From VRUE01 sp963747765 (GTDB lineage Bacteria > Actinomycetota > Thermoleophilia > Solirubrobacterales > 70-9): a DNA stretch of 64,000 bases. Where the stretch lies: assembly GCA_963747765.1 (NCBI GenBank), contig CAVVGH010000005.1:124001-188000 (forward strand), written 5' to 3'. This document shows positions 8,370-17,805 of this stretch, one piece after another. Positions within the stretch are counted from its first letter, which is position 1. Every line of letters begins with the position of its first letter. Below the pieces are notes generated by a model. It saw only the letters and a program-made list of their open reading frames with translations. It was not told the origin of the DNA and made no database searches. A program made the position numbers and the translations under genes.

Positions 8370-9578
8370 ATGAGGTGGGGATGTAGGTTCGCGCTGCTCG
8401 CGGCGGGGCTCTTGCTCGTGCCGCCGGGGAGTGCTGTGGGCTTTGAATCGCTGGCCGGGTTTGGGGCGTTCGGCGAAGGGCCGGGACAGCTGCGCGAACC
8501 GGCGCAGCTCGCCGTCGCCGCCAACGGCGACGTCTACGTGGCCGACTCTGGCAACCACCGGATCTCCGTCTTCGCCGCGGACGGGACATTTCTGAGGACG
8601 TTCGGCGAAGCCGCGCTGCAGGAACCGCAGGACGTGGCCCTCGCCGGCGGCGTGGCGTTTGTCGCCGACTCGGGAGAGGATCGAATCGAGGTCTTTACCG
8701 AGGAAGGCATTCACCTCTTCTCTTTTGGCAGCGGCGAACTGACCGATCCCAGCGGCGTTGCCGTCGACGGGTCGACCGTGTTGGTCGCCGACAGCGGCAA
8801 CGACCGAATCGCCAAGTTCTCCGCCGGGACGTTCGTCGAACCGATCGGCTCGGGTGTCCTGTCCTCGCCTCGCGACGCGCTCCTCGGGGCGGACGGCCTC
8901 CTCTACGTGGCCGACCACGGCAACGAACGGATTGCCGTCCTCGACGAAGGCGGCGCTCTCGTCGGCTCGATCGGCGCCGAAGGGGTGGGGAAGCTGAGCG
9001 GGCCGGTGGCGCTCGCCGCGGCGAAGGGCGAACTGCTCGTCGCCGACCAGACGGCGGAAAGGGTGGAGAGCTTCGACCTCGACGGCACCCTCCTGGGCGG
9101 CTTCGCCGCCAAGCCAGGCGTCTCGGGTGTGGGCGCCGCCTGCGGCGGCAACGTCTTCGCGGTGGAGCGCTCCGCGTTGTTCGCGCGGGTCGAGCGCTTT
9201 GGCGAACCGGGTGCGCCGGTGCCGCCCTGCGCGCAGCCGCAGGTGGTGCCGGAAATTACCCGGGCCGTTCAGCCGCCCTCCAACCGCTTCCGCTTCGACG
9301 GGCTGCGGCTGAATCGAGGCAACGGCATGGCGATCCTCTTCGTCAAGGTCCCCGGCCCCGGCAGGCTGCGGCTCTGGGGCCGGGGCGTGCGCCCGCTGAA
9401 GCGGGTGGCGCAACAGGCGACGCGCGTGCGATTGCCGGTCAGGCCGAAAGTTCCCCTGAAGCGCTACCTGAAGCGCCACGGCAAGGGGCGGGTCCGCGTC
9501 AACGTCCTCTTCGAACCGTTCGGCGGCGAAGCCAGGCGGCACGAAAAGGTGATCGTCCTGCGGCGCAGGCGGTACTGA
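8370..9578 (+). CDS. Exported NHL-repeat beta-propeller protein
   Basis: 402 residues with a signal peptide (FALLAAGLLLVPPGSAVG). Six NHL-type blades follow, each with a VADSGNxRIxVF core (VYVADSGNHRISVF, VFVADSGEDRIEVF, VLVADSGNDRIAKF, LYVADHGNERIAVL). The C-terminal 100 residues are basic and beta-rich, ending RRHEKVIVLRRRRY, a tail type also present on other exported proteins of this window. Such propellers bind ligands or proteins outside the cell; no catalytic residues are evident. The start codon is 10 bp beyond the structured element, and no clear Shine-Dalgarno sequence is visible. Confidence 0.8.
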   Translation: MRWGCRFALLAAGLLLVPPGSAVGFESLAGFGAFGEGPGQLREPAQLAVAANGDVYVADSGNHRISVFAADGTFLRTFGEAALQEPQDVALAGGVAFVADSGEDRIEVFTEEGIHLFSFGSGELTDPSGVAVDGSTVLVADSGNDRIAKFSAGTFVEPIGSGVLSSPRDALLGADGLLYVADHGNERIAVLDEGGALVGSIGAEGVGKLSGPVALAAAKGELLVADQTAERVESFDLDGTLLGGFAAKPGVSGVGAACGGNVFAVERSALFARVERFGEPGAPVPPCAQPQVVPEITRAVQPPSNRFRFDGLRLNRGNGMAILFVKVPGPGRLRLWGRGVRPLKRVAQQATRVRLPVRPKVPLKRYLKRHGKGRVRVNVLFEPFGGEARRHEKVIVLRRRRY

Positions 9579-9580
9579 CC

Positions 9581-9700
9581 CGCGGCGAGATCAGCGGAAC
9601 CGCGGCGGGCTCAGCGGAACCGCGGCGGGCTCAGCGGAACCGCGGCGAGATCAGGAAGACAAGCGGCGGGCTCAGGGGCGCCGCGGCGGGCCGATCAGCG
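9581..9700 (-). repeat. 20-bp tandem repeat at the convergent gene ends
   Basis: Units of CGCGGCGGGCTCAGCGGAAC begin at 9581, 9601, 9621 and 9641 (last degenerate). Related units at 9661 and 9681 lie in the 3' end of the minus-strand gene. Read on the minus strand, several units carry an in-phase TGA, so the end of that gene (PRRP and stop) has been multiplied downstream. The array occupies nearly the whole 93-bp gap. Confidence 0.85.
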
Positions 9701-11678
9701 GGGTCTTGACCGGTGCGGCGAGGCCCAGGAAGGCGACGATCTGGTAGCCGCCGGGGTTTGCCTGGATCGCGACCTGCTTCCAGTTGTTGGTCAGCCAGAC
9801 GTTGCCCGAGGGGTCGATCGCGACGCCGGTGTTGCGGACCAGCCCGTTGAAGCCGTAGCCGGTTTCGCGCGGCGAGATCGATGCCCCGGTGCGCTGCTTG
9901 CCCGGCGGGCAGAGCTTGGGGCGCTTGCCGCAGAGCTCCGACAGCCGCTGGCCGCTGAAGTTCGCGATCCAGACGTTGTCGTGTCCGTCGACCGCGATCC
10001 CCCACGGCGTGGTCATGCCGCCGCCCTCGATCGGCCGTTTGCGCGCCAGCCGGCCGTTGGGCTTGAGCAGCACCGCGGAGCCCCTTCCGGGTATGAGGTT
10101 GAAGTCGACCGGGCAGGGAGCCGGGACCTTGCCCGAGTTGGCGACCCACACGTAGCCGCGGCTGTCGACGGCGATCCCCATTGGCCGGTGCAGGCCACCG
10201 CCTTCGACTGGGGGCCTGTCCGGGATGCCGTCCGGGCCGATCACCGCCACCTTTGAGTTTTCGTTGCCGGTGACGAAGACGTCGCCGCCGCGGTTCACGG
10301 CGACGCCAAACGGCTTGGTTATGCCGAGCAGCCCTTCACCGAGGTTGGTTGCCACTTCGGGGTTGCCGCGGGTGTAGCGGGTGACGCTGTTGTTGCCGCA
10401 GTTGGCGATCCAGATGTTGCCCCTGCGGTCGGAGACGGTCCCCTGTGGCCAGCTGATGCCCCCCTGTTCGAAGCCCCCCTTTTCGAACGGGGTTCCCTTG
10501 TAGACCAGATCCGGCGAGAGCGCTTCGCCGGACATCGTGAACTCCGAGACGCTGTTGTGAGGGGGCTGTTCGGTGCATTCGGCGGCAGCGAAGCCGAAGT
10601 TTCCAACCCAGACGTGGTTCGAGGGATCGATGCCGATTCCGAACCCTGCTCCGGTCAGCCCGCCGCCTTCGTAGGGGGAGCCGGGGTAGTACTGCCCGGT
10701 TGGGGTGAAGCGGAGCAGGTTTTCGGCGGCGCAGACGGGCTTCAGCCGTTCGCGGCTGAATTCGTAGTTGTTGGCGACCCAGAGGTTGCCGCCGGCGTCG
10801 ATCGCGAAGTTGCCGGGGCCGTTCATCGACTTCCCGTCGCCTTCGAAGCGCAGCGCCAGGGTCCAGGCATCCGGGCGATCGCCGCTCCCGAGCGAGGGCT
10901 CGTAGACCTGGCGTGTCTGGCGCGAGAGCTGGAACAGCGTGCGGACGTTGTGCGAGGGGTAGCGGGCCATTGCGACGAGCGCCGTGATCGTGTTGGAGGC
11001 AGCCGTCTGGCCCGGCGCCGCGGCGGCCTTCATGAACTGCGCACAGAGCCTGGTGGGATGCCGGCAGGAGGCGACCAGGTTGGCAAGCGAATCGAAGGTC
11101 GCGAGGGTGGCGGTCGAGCGGCCGTTCGGGAAGCGGCGCAGGACGCTGGCGAGGCGCCCGCTGCGCTGGTCGACGAGGTTGGTGGTCATCGCCGCTGCGT
11201 TGCGCAGGCCCGGGTTCTTGCCGGCCACCCAGTTCCCGTGGAAGAACTGGGCCATCGAATAGGCCATCGCCACGGTCGTGGTCTCGCCGATCGTCGCCTG
11301 TCCGGGTATGCGGCCGGCGCCCAGGGCAGAGGCGAGCCGGTAGGAGGTGGCGGGAACCGGATAGCCGGCTTCGGCGACGCCGCCCGGCCGGCTCGCGACC
11401 AGGTAGCGAATCGCGTGCCGCGACGCCGCGTCCCGGTAGCGCAGCATGAAGCTGCCGCCTTTCTGGGTGAGAGTGGAGCCGAGGGCGATGGGGCGTGCGG
11501 CGCCGGGAGTCGCCTGGAAGAGAGTCACCCGGAAGGGCCGCGGGAAAGCGGTCCCACCCCGGACCTTTCCTTCTATCCGACCGCTGCTCCCAAGGGTTGT
11601 CGCCGGTGCAATCAGCAACCACACAGCGGCTGCTGAAAGCGCCAAGCCTCTTCCAACCCTCTGTCCCAAGGCGGCCAC
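9672..11678 (-). CDS. Exported Vgb/NHL-type beta-propeller protein
   Basis: 668 residues. The N-terminal signal region is LALSAAAVWLLIAPATTLGSSG. Residues about 30-270 form a domain of unknown fold. From about residue 280 there are repeated blades of the form GxxxPxGIAVDxxGNVWVANxGxxxV (FAIDAGGNLWVANNYEF, GIDPSNHVWVGNFGF, GIAVDGHDNVWIANFSG). This matches streptogramin-lyase-like or NHL propellers. The catalytic histidine pair of true virginiamycin lyases cannot be confirmed, so a binding role is as likely. The stop lies inside a 20-bp tandem array. Confidence 0.78.
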   Translation of the reverse strand: MAALGQRVGRGLALSAAAVWLLIAPATTLGSSGRIEGKVRGGTAFPRPFRVTLFQATPGAARPIALGSTLTQKGGSFMLRYRDAASRHAIRYLVASRPGGVAEAGYPVPATSYRLASALGAGRIPGQATIGETTTVAMAYSMAQFFHGNWVAGKNPGLRNAAAMTTNLVDQRSGRLASVLRRFPNGRSTATLATFDSLANLVASCRHPTRLCAQFMKAAAAPGQTAASNTITALVAMARYPSHNVRTLFQLSRQTRQVYEPSLGSGDRPDAWTLALRFEGDGKSMNGPGNFAIDAGGNLWVANNYEFSRERLKPVCAAENLLRFTPTGQYYPGSPYEGGGLTGAGFGIGIDPSNHVWVGNFGFAAAECTEQPPHNSVSEFTMSGEALSPDLVYKGTPFEKGGFEQGGISWPQGTVSDRRGNIWIANCGNNSVTRYTRGNPEVATNLGEGLLGITKPFGVAVNRGGDVFVTGNENSKVAVIGPDGIPDRPPVEGGGLHRPMGIAVDSRGYVWVANSGKVPAPCPVDFNLIPGRGSAVLLKPNGRLARKRPIEGGGMTTPWGIAVDGHDNVWIANFSGQRLSELCGKRPKLCPPGKQRTGASISPRETGYGFNGLVRNTGVAIDPSGNVWLTNNWKQVAIQANPGGYQIVAFLGLAAPVKTPLIGPPRRP

Positions 11679-11713
11679 CGTATCAATCGCCTACGTGGGT
11701 AAGAGGAAGGGGT

Positions 11714-12538
11714 CTATCGCGCCTCTCGCGCCGGCACCTGAGGCTCTCCGAGGTCGTACGTGTCGTACGCGCCAAACCTGGCGAAGGTCTTGTGGGTTGG
11801 GCCGTGGTAGTCGGAGGAGCCGGTGGGGACGAGGTCCAGCTCCTCGCACAGTTCGAGCAGATGCGCGGTTTGCTCGCGACTGTGGGATGGATAGAACACC
11901 TCGACCCCGTCGACGTCGAGGGCGCGGATCAGGTCGTCCACCTCGTGGGGCGCGGAGATGTCCCAGTAGGGGTGCGCGACGACCGCCGCGCCGCCGGCCT
12001 CGTGGATCAGCTCCACCGCCTGCGCCGCGGTCGGCCAGTGGCGCGGCACGAAGGCCTTGGCGCCCGGCACCAGGTACTCCTCGAAGAACGGGCCGAGGTC
12101 GCCGCTGGCACCGGCCGCCCGGGCGATGTGCGGGCGCCCGATCGAGAGGGCGTCCCCGGCCTCCCTGACCGCGTCCTCCAGGTGAAGGTCGAACCCCTCC
12201 CTCCGCAGCTTCTCGACGATCTCGCCCGCCCGCGCGACCCGCTCATGCTGGGCGCGCTCGCAGGCTGGCGCGATGGTGCCCAGGTCCACCCAGTAGCCGC
12301 AGACGTGCAGGTCTTCGGCGTACTCGTGCACGCACGACATCTCGATCGCGGGGACCAGTTCGATTCCGGCCCGCTCGGCCGCCTCGGCCGCCTCGGCGAC
12401 GCCGGCGATCGCGTCGTGGTCGGTCAGCGCGAGCGTCGTCACGCCCGCCTTCACGGCTTCCCCGACGACGTCGGCGGGCGCCAGCTGCCCGTCGGACACC
12501 GTCGAATGGCTCTGCAACTCCACCAACACGCCCCGCAC
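11714..12538 (-). CDS. PHP-domain phosphoesterase (RNase AM / nucleoside-bisphosphate phosphatase-like)
   Basis: About 274 residues from a GTG at 12538; GTGs at 12529 and 12523 are alternatives. The metal-binding motifs of the PHP superfamily are in order: LQSHSTVSDG, LTDHDAIAG, IGRPHIARA, VAHPYWD and the terminal GSSDYHGPTHK. This is the YciV/TrpH-type arrangement, whose members hydrolyse 3',5'-nucleoside bisphosphates or trim RNA 5' ends. The reading frame is open further upstream into the repeat region, but the homology begins at this start. It lies 35 bp upstream of the propeller gene on the same strand. Confidence 0.85.
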   Translation of the reverse strand: MRGVLVELQSHSTVSDGQLAPADVVGEAVKAGVTTLALTDHDAIAGVAEAAEAAERAGIELVPAIEMSCVHEYAEDLHVCGYWVDLGTIAPACERAQHERVARAGEIVEKLRREGFDLHLEDAVREAGDALSIGRPHIARAAGASGDLGPFFEEYLVPGAKAFVPRHWPTAAQAVELIHEAGGAAVVAHPYWDISAPHEVDDLIRALDVDGVEVFYPSHSREQTAHLLELCEELDLVPTGSSDYHGPTHKTFARFGAYDTYDLGEPQVPAREAR

Positions 12539-12646
12539 CCTAGTGGACCTCCCCGAACGTTCCACCCGAAACCCCGAGCCGATACTGCGATCACCAGCTC
12601 GACCTCGAGCCTCGAGCACGTGCTGGGCCCCACCGCCGTTGCGCGG

Positions 12647-12660
12647 GGCGATATATCGCC
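12647..12660. promoter_or_regulatory. 14-bp perfect palindrome
   Basis: GGCGATATATCGCC is a perfect dyad in the intergenic region just upstream of the PHP gene and at the edge of composite repeat copy B. Its AT core stands out from the surroundings. It could be an operator for the minus-strand gene; nothing else supports this. Confidence 0.3.
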
Positions 12661-12663
12661 GCA

Positions 12664-13110
12664 GGTGTGTATCCGGTTGGCTCAGGGCTGCCCGCCCCAA
12701 CGCGCCGCTCAGGCCACACCGCTCAAGGCCGAGCGGCCCATCCGTTCCCGACCTTCCCGCCTCCTTCGTCGCTGAGCTTGAAATCCCAAGCCTCCTGGCT
12801 CTCTGACGAGAAGCGCGGAGATGGCCACGGGACCCAAGAGAACACCTCGTTGACCGATGGAGATCCCCGGACCCGAAACGCATCCCTCATTGATTTATGA
12901 GAAAGACAGCCCCTCCCTGTTTGCCCTCCATACCTGCAAGTAGGAGGGCAAACAGGGAGGGGGCCGCAGGGCCCAGGCGGTCAGGGGCTACGGGTGTCGT
13001 TCCGCGAGGGTGTGGCCTAAAGGAGGCGGATACGAGCTCCGTTCGCTGTCTGTGTCGCTGGGCGGTACAAATGACGAACGGAGCGGCTGGGGGGCCTGGG
13101 CAAAGCGGAT
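12664..13110 (+). repeat. Composite intergenic repeat, copy B
   Basis: Same module order as copy A: GTATCCGGTTGGCTCAGGGC, a 170-bp block with GGCTCTCTGACGAG, GACCCGAAACGCATCCCTC and ATGAGAAAGACAGC. Then a perfect 20-bp hairpin (12910-12929 with 12943-12962) with loop ATACCTGCAAGTA, which is inverted relative to copy A. Then GGCCCAGGCGGTCAGG and a single 47-nt palindrome at 13037-13083. It lies in the divergent gap between the PHP gene and the biotin carboxylase gene. Bases 13111-13317 carry no gene, repeat or site I recognise. Confidence 0.9.
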
Positions 13111-13317
13111 ACGCAGCATCGCCGCCTGTGGTCCATAAGTCGCCCGGCGTCCCAGGTGTGCGCCTTCCTCTGTCCTCGGAGATGGAGGCGCTGCCGTGCA
13201 AGGGGGCTCGGGCGCTGTCGGGGCGGAGCGGATGGCCGGTTTCCGGTCGAACGTTTCGGGGAGGTCCACCAACTGGCTTCTTGTGAAGATCACGGTGGCG
13301 CAGTCCACGGCTGAAGT

Positions 13318-13421
13318 GCGAGGGGCGAGGGGGCGCTCCTCGAACGGACGGATACTCAGAGCGGGCCAACTAAATTGGTTGGCCCGCGAGCCCGGGCGGG
13401 GAGCGCCTCCTCGCCCCTCGC
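13318..13421 (+). repeat. Structured 104-bp inverted element, copy 2
   Basis: Outer arms 13318-13339 and 13400-13421 pair at 21 of 22 positions. The core AACGGACGGATACTCAGAGC is identical to copy 1 (8251-8359, opposite strand), followed by the inner hairpin GGGCCAAC/GTTGGCCC and GCGAG. The outer arms have a different sequence from copy 1 but the same pairing, and the first pair of the inner hairpin changes from A-T to G-C. It ends 32 bp before the next start codon. Confidence 0.85.
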
Positions 13422-13453
13422 CCCCTCCCGCAGTCTGAATAGACTGCGCCGCC

Positions 13454-15208
13454 GTGTTCGAGAAGGTGTTGATAGCCAACCGCGGCGAGATCGCGATCCG
13501 CGTCGCGCGGACCCTGAAGGAGATGGGAATCGGGTCGGTTGCGGTGTATTCCGACATCGACCGCGACGCTCCCCACGTGCGGGAGGCTGACGAGGCCTTC
13601 CTGATCGGCCCGGCGGTGCCGGCGGAGAGCTACCTGAACATCCTCAAGATCATCGACACCGCGAAGGAGGCGGGCGCCGAGGCGATCCACCCCGGCTACG
13701 GGTTTCTCGCCGAGAACGCCGATTTCTCGCGTGCTTGCGCTGAGGCTGGGGTCGTCTTCATCGGCCCGCCGGCGGAGGCGATCGAGGCGATGGGGTCGAA
13801 GACGCGGGCGCGGGAGATCATGGCCGAGGCCGGCGTGCCGATCGTGCCCGGTGCCACCGTTCCCGCCAAGGACCTCGACGCGGCTCGCCAGCAGGCCGAG
13901 GACGCCGGCTATCCGGTTGCCTGCAAGGCGGCCGGCGGCGGCGGCGGCAAGGGATTCCGCGTTGCGCCGACGCCCGACGATCTCGAGGAGGCCTTCGAGG
14001 GTGCCGCCCGCGAGGGCGAGAAGTTCTTCTCCGACGCGCGCGTCTACGTCGAGCGCTACCTCGAGGACCCGCGCCACGTGGAGGTCCAGGTGCTTGCCGA
14101 CTCGCATGGCAACGTGGTCCACCTGGGCGAGCGCGACTGCTCGATCCAGCGCCGCCACCAGAAGCTGATCGAGGAGGCGCCGGCGCCGCACGTCGACGAG
14201 GAGATGCGCGAGCGGATCGGCAAGATCGCCACCGACGCCGCCACGGCGGTCGGCTACCGCTCGGCCGGGACGGTCGAGGGGCTGCAGGCGGATGGCGAGT
14301 ACTTCTTCCTCGAGATGAACACCCGGGTGCAGGTCGAGCACTGCGTGACCGAGATGGTCACCGGCATCGACATCGTTCGCGAGCAGATCCTGGTGGCGGC
14401 GGGCGAGGCGCTCTCGATCTCCCAGGAGGACGTCGAGCTGCGCGGGCACGCGATCGAGTGCCGGATCAATGCCGAGGCGGCGCACAAGAAATTCGCCCCG
14501 GCGCCCGGCGCGATCACCTCCTACCGCGAGCCGGCCGGGCCCGGAGTCCGGGTCGACTCCGGAGTCGAGGCGGGCTCCGAGGTGACTCCGATGTACGACC
14601 CGATGGTCGCCAAGCTGATCGTCTGGGACGTCGACCGCGAGCACTCGACGCGGCGCATGCTGCGCGCCCTGGGCGAGTACGAGGTTGGCGGCCTGACCAC
14701 CCTGATTCCCTTCCACAGTGCGATCCTGGCCACCGACCAGTGGGCTCAGGGGGAGACCTGCCGCGACCTGGTCGAAGACCGCGATTGGCTCAAGTCGACC
14801 GCGCCCGAGCAGGCGGAGGCAGCGCCGGCCGAGGACGCCGAGGTCGTGGCCCGCGACTACAAGGTCGAGGTCTCCGGCAAGCTCTTCGACGTCAAGGTGA
14901 TCGGTGAGCCGGCGGGCGGCGGCGCGGCCCCGGCGGGCGGCGGCCGGCGGCCGCCCAAGCGCGAGCGCAGCTCCAGCACGAGCGCCAGCGCCTCAAGCGA
15001 GTCGCTGCCGTCTCCGCTGCAGGGGACTGTGCTCAAAGTCGCCGTGGAGCAGGGCGCAAGCGTCGAAGAGGGCGATCTGGTCTGCGTGATCGAGGCGATG
15101 AAGATGGAGAACGAGATCACCGCCCACCGCTCCGGCAAGGTCACCGCGCTGAACGCCTCAGAGGGTGCCGCCGTCTCCAGCGGCGACGTCCTCGCCGTCA
15201 TCGAGTAG
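13454..15208 (+). CDS. accA: Acyl-CoA carboxylase alpha chain: biotin carboxylase fused to biotin carrier protein
   Basis: 584 residues from a GTG start. FEKVLIANRGEIAIRVART begins the biotin carboxylase N-domain. The ATP-grasp glycine loop is KAAGGGGGKGFRV, and the active-site motif is EMNTRVQVEHCVTEMVTG. After a low-complexity Gly/Ser/Arg linker (about 485-515), the lipoyl-like carrier domain ends the protein with EAMKMENEI, biotinylated at K550, 35 residues from the C-terminus. It carboxylates its own biotin and passes the carboxyl to acetyl- or propionyl-CoA through a separate carboxyltransferase, which is not in this window. Confidence 0.93.
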   Translation: MFEKVLIANRGEIAIRVARTLKEMGIGSVAVYSDIDRDAPHVREADEAFLIGPAVPAESYLNILKIIDTAKEAGAEAIHPGYGFLAENADFSRACAEAGVVFIGPPAEAIEAMGSKTRAREIMAEAGVPIVPGATVPAKDLDAARQQAEDAGYPVACKAAGGGGGKGFRVAPTPDDLEEAFEGAAREGEKFFSDARVYVERYLEDPRHVEVQVLADSHGNVVHLGERDCSIQRRHQKLIEEAPAPHVDEEMRERIGKIATDAATAVGYRSAGTVEGLQADGEYFFLEMNTRVQVEHCVTEMVTGIDIVREQILVAAGEALSISQEDVELRGHAIECRINAEAAHKKFAPAPGAITSYREPAGPGVRVDSGVEAGSEVTPMYDPMVAKLIVWDVDREHSTRRMLRALGEYEVGGLTTLIPFHSAILATDQWAQGETCRDLVEDRDWLKSTAPEQAEAAPAEDAEVVARDYKVEVSGKLFDVKVIGEPAGGGAAPAGGGRRPPKRERSSSTSASASSESLPSPLQGTVLKVAVEQGASVEEGDLVCVIEAMKMENEITAHRSGKVTALNASEGAAVSSGDVLAVIE

Positions 15209-15277
15209 CGCGCCACAGGGAGAGGGGCGGTGCCGGGGCCCAAGCAGCGAGGGGATTTCGGGGAGTCGCCGCCCAAC

Positions 15278-15385
15278 GGCCGGCGCCGGGGAACCGCCGC
15301 TTGAGGGAAGGGTGGCCGGCGCCGGGGAACCGCCGTTTGAAGGCACGGTGGCCGGCGTCGTACGGCGCATCCGCTTCCCTCCGGC
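15278..15385 (+). repeat. 36-bp tandem repeat downstream of the carboxylase gene
   Basis: GGCCGGCGCCGGGGAACCGC begins units at 15278, 15314 and 15350. The first two are nearly identical and the third is partial. The array lies between the carboxylase stop codon and composite repeat copy C. No coding role is seen. Confidence 0.9.
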
Positions 15386-15396
15386 GACCCCCACCG

Positions 15397-15960
15397 CTCC
15401 GTTCGTCATTTGTACCGCCCAGCGACACAAAGAGCGAACGGAGTCTCGCCCGGGAGATTGCAGCCGCTCCGTTCGTCATTTGTACCGCCCAGCGACACAA
15501 AGAGCGAACGGAGCTCGTGTCCGCTGCGTTTAGGCCACATCTCGCGAAACGACGCCCGTAGCCCCTGACCCGTCTGGGGCCTGCGGCCCCCTCCCTGTTT
15601 GCCCTCCTACTTGCAGGTGTGGAGGGCAAACAGGGGAGGGGCTGCCTCTCTCATCGATCGCCACAGGGAGGGGCTGCCTCTCTCATCGATCGCCACAGGG
15701 AGGGGCTGTCTTTCTCATCAATCAATGAGGGATGCGTTTCGGGTTGGAGGTCTCCATCGGTCAACGAGGTGCTCTCCTGGGCCCGGGGCCATCTCCGCGC
15801 TCCTCGTCAGAGAGCCAGCGGGCTCGGAGGCTTCGAGCCCAGTGACGAAGGAAGCGGGGCGGTCTCTAACGGATGAACTGGTCGGCCCTGAGCGGTGTGG
15901 TCGGGGCGGCGCGTTGGGGGCGGGCAGCACTGAGCCAACCGGATATGCACCACTGATCTA
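15397..15960 (-). repeat. Composite intergenic repeat, copy C (inverted)
   Basis: Read on the minus strand it starts TAGATCAGTGGTG at 15960, where TAG is the stop codon of the sulfatase gene, exactly as in copy A. It then runs through the same modules. The hairpin is at about 15587-15641, with plus-strand loop TACTTGCAGGTGT (inverted in the element's own orientation) and one extra G in an arm. Two 47-nt palindromes lie at 15467-15513 and 15397-15443, 70 bp apart. A 32-bp unit (AGGGAGGGGCTGCCTCTCTC...) is tandemly repeated three times at about 15637-15715. The element fills the gap between two convergent genes. Confidence 0.9.
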
Positions 15961-17805
15961 GCGGCCGTGTTGGCGTTCGCGCTTGCGACGCGCCCGTTCG
16001 CGTTCGCGTTCGCGTTGCCGCTGTTCGCGGCGCTTCTTGGCCCGCAGCCGCTGGAATTCCTTGCGGGTCGGCGGCAGCGGCGGTGTCGCTTCGGTGCAGG
16101 CGCGTCCGACGCAGTCGATCAGGCGCTTCATCTGGCGGTGCAGGAAGTTACGGATCGGGAAGAAGTTGGGGACGTCCTGCAGCGAGTTGAGCTCGTAGGG
16201 GTCGCGGTTGATGTCGTAGAGCTCCTTCTCACCGGTCGGCCAGGCGATGTACTTGTAGGGGCCGAGGCGGATCCCGGCATAGTCCTTGGGCGGCGCCAGC
16301 AGCGAGGCCGTGGCCCCACTCTTCTTCCGGCGCGGCGATGGTTGCGCCGGCGGTTGAGCGCCCGAGATCGTGCCCTGGTCTTCGACGTCGTTGGTTTCGA
16401 CGAATGACTCGAAGAGGATCGGGCGGCGGGTGCGCAGTTCGGGGTCCGCCAGGAACGGGGACAGCGACCGCCCGTCGATGCTCTTGTCGGCTTCGGTGCC
16501 GGCCAGTTGCAGCACCGTCGGCGCGATGTCGATGTTCGCCGCCAGCTCCCCAGTTTCGGTGCCGGGCTGGATGCCCGGTCCGCGGATCAGCAGGGGGAGG
16601 TGCGTGGCGGGCTCGTAGGCGAGGAACTTTCCGCCCAGCAGCCGGTGGTCGCCGAAGAAGAAGCCGTTGTCGGAGGTGAAGATCACGTAGGTGTTGCGCA
16701 GCCGCTGCGTGGTGGCCAGCGTGCCGATCAGCTGCTTGACCCCGTCGTCGATTCCGCGCAGGGCCTCCAGCTGCTTCTCGTAGTAGACGCGATAGATGTG
16801 CTTGTCGGAGGGCGTCAGGTGTTCCGCTTCGCGGATGAAGCGAGGCTTGTCGTTGACGTTGCCCTCGTCGAATCCTTCGGATCGGTCGTGCGGAAGCCCC
16901 TTGCCCTTGAACCAGTCGTAGTAGCGCGGCGGCGGCTCTGGCCCGGCCGGCCGGCGGTAATCGCCGTGCGGCGCGGTGTAGTCGAGTTGCAGGTACAGGG
17001 GCTGGCCGGGCGGCGTGGCGCGTATCTCTTCCGTCGCCATCCAGTTGAAGAGGTCGGTCTGGTACAGGCACGGATGGCCTTCGATCGGTTCGAAGGGGCA
17101 GCCAAAGTCGTCGCGGGGCCCGTATTCGCGTGTTTCCCAGCTGCCGGAGTCGCCGTAGGGGCCTTCGATCGCACCGTTGTTGTTGAGGAGGTAGCCGTAG
17201 TAGTAGTGGTGGGTGTCGGCGTTCAGCACCGTGTGCCAGGCGTCCCACCCGGGGGGCACGGTGGCGCCGTTGTCGTAGGGCGCGTCGCCGTAGCCGTTGA
17301 GGAACTTGCCGATGTGGATGGTGCGGTACCCCGCTCCCTGCAGCCAGGTCGCCAGGTTGTGGGTCATCGCCGCGCGGAAGGAGAAGCCGTAGTAGCCGCC
17401 GTTTGGCTGCACATTGCCTTTGACGCCGTCGTTGTGCGCGTAGCGCCCGGTCAGCAGGCTGACTCGCGACGGGCAGCACAGCGGGTAGGAGACGTAGTAG
17501 CGGTTGAAGGTCATCCCCCGTTTGGCGATCAGGTCCAGCGTGTTGGGCATTGCCCGGATCGCCGGAGCGCCGGGATAGGGGGTGAACGTCGCGTAGAGGC
17601 CGTCGAGGGTCTGGTCGTCGGTCTGTATCACGACGAAGTTGGGCGGTTCGGCGTTTGGGTTGAGGGGCGCTTCTGCTTCTTCTTCCTGCACCACGGCCCG
17701 CGCTCCGCTCGAGGCAAGGGCAAGCACGACAAGCAGCGCCAGAACGACCGCGGCGATCGGCACGCGGAGGATGGGCGGCAGGTGGCTTTGGCTCAATCGG
17801 TGCAT
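15958..17805 (-). CDS. Exported/membrane-anchored sulfatase
   Basis: 615 residues. An N-terminal hydrophobic helix (AAVVLALLVVLALASSGARA) is followed by the alkaline-phosphatase-superfamily fold. VVIQTDDQTLDG carries the metal-binding aspartates. C110-C-P-S-R114 in LCCPSRVSLLTGRY is the CxPSR site converted to formylglycine, the sulfatase nucleophile. FTSDNGFFFGDHR is the second metal motif. The last 25 residues are almost wholly Arg/Glu/Lys. Substrate unknown; extracellular sulfate esters are likely and would feed the sulfate pathway at 3.9-8.3 kb. No formylglycine-generating enzyme is in the window. Confidence 0.9.
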   Translation of the reverse strand: MHRLSQSHLPPILRVPIAAVVLALLVVLALASSGARAVVQEEEAEAPLNPNAEPPNFVVIQTDDQTLDGLYATFTPYPGAPAIRAMPNTLDLIAKRGMTFNRYYVSYPLCCPSRVSLLTGRYAHNDGVKGNVQPNGGYYGFSFRAAMTHNLATWLQGAGYRTIHIGKFLNGYGDAPYDNGATVPPGWDAWHTVLNADTHHYYYGYLLNNNGAIEGPYGDSGSWETREYGPRDDFGCPFEPIEGHPCLYQTDLFNWMATEEIRATPPGQPLYLQLDYTAPHGDYRRPAGPEPPPRYYDWFKGKGLPHDRSEGFDEGNVNDKPRFIREAEHLTPSDKHIYRVYYEKQLEALRGIDDGVKQLIGTLATTQRLRNTYVIFTSDNGFFFGDHRLLGGKFLAYEPATHLPLLIRGPGIQPGTETGELAANIDIAPTVLQLAGTEADKSIDGRSLSPFLADPELRTRRPILFESFVETNDVEDQGTISGAQPPAQPSPRRKKSGATASLLAPPKDYAGIRLGPYKYIAWPTGEKELYDINRDPYELNSLQDVPNFFPIRNFLHRQMKRLIDCVGRACTEATPPLPPTRKEFQRLRAKKRREQRQRERERERARRKRERQHGR

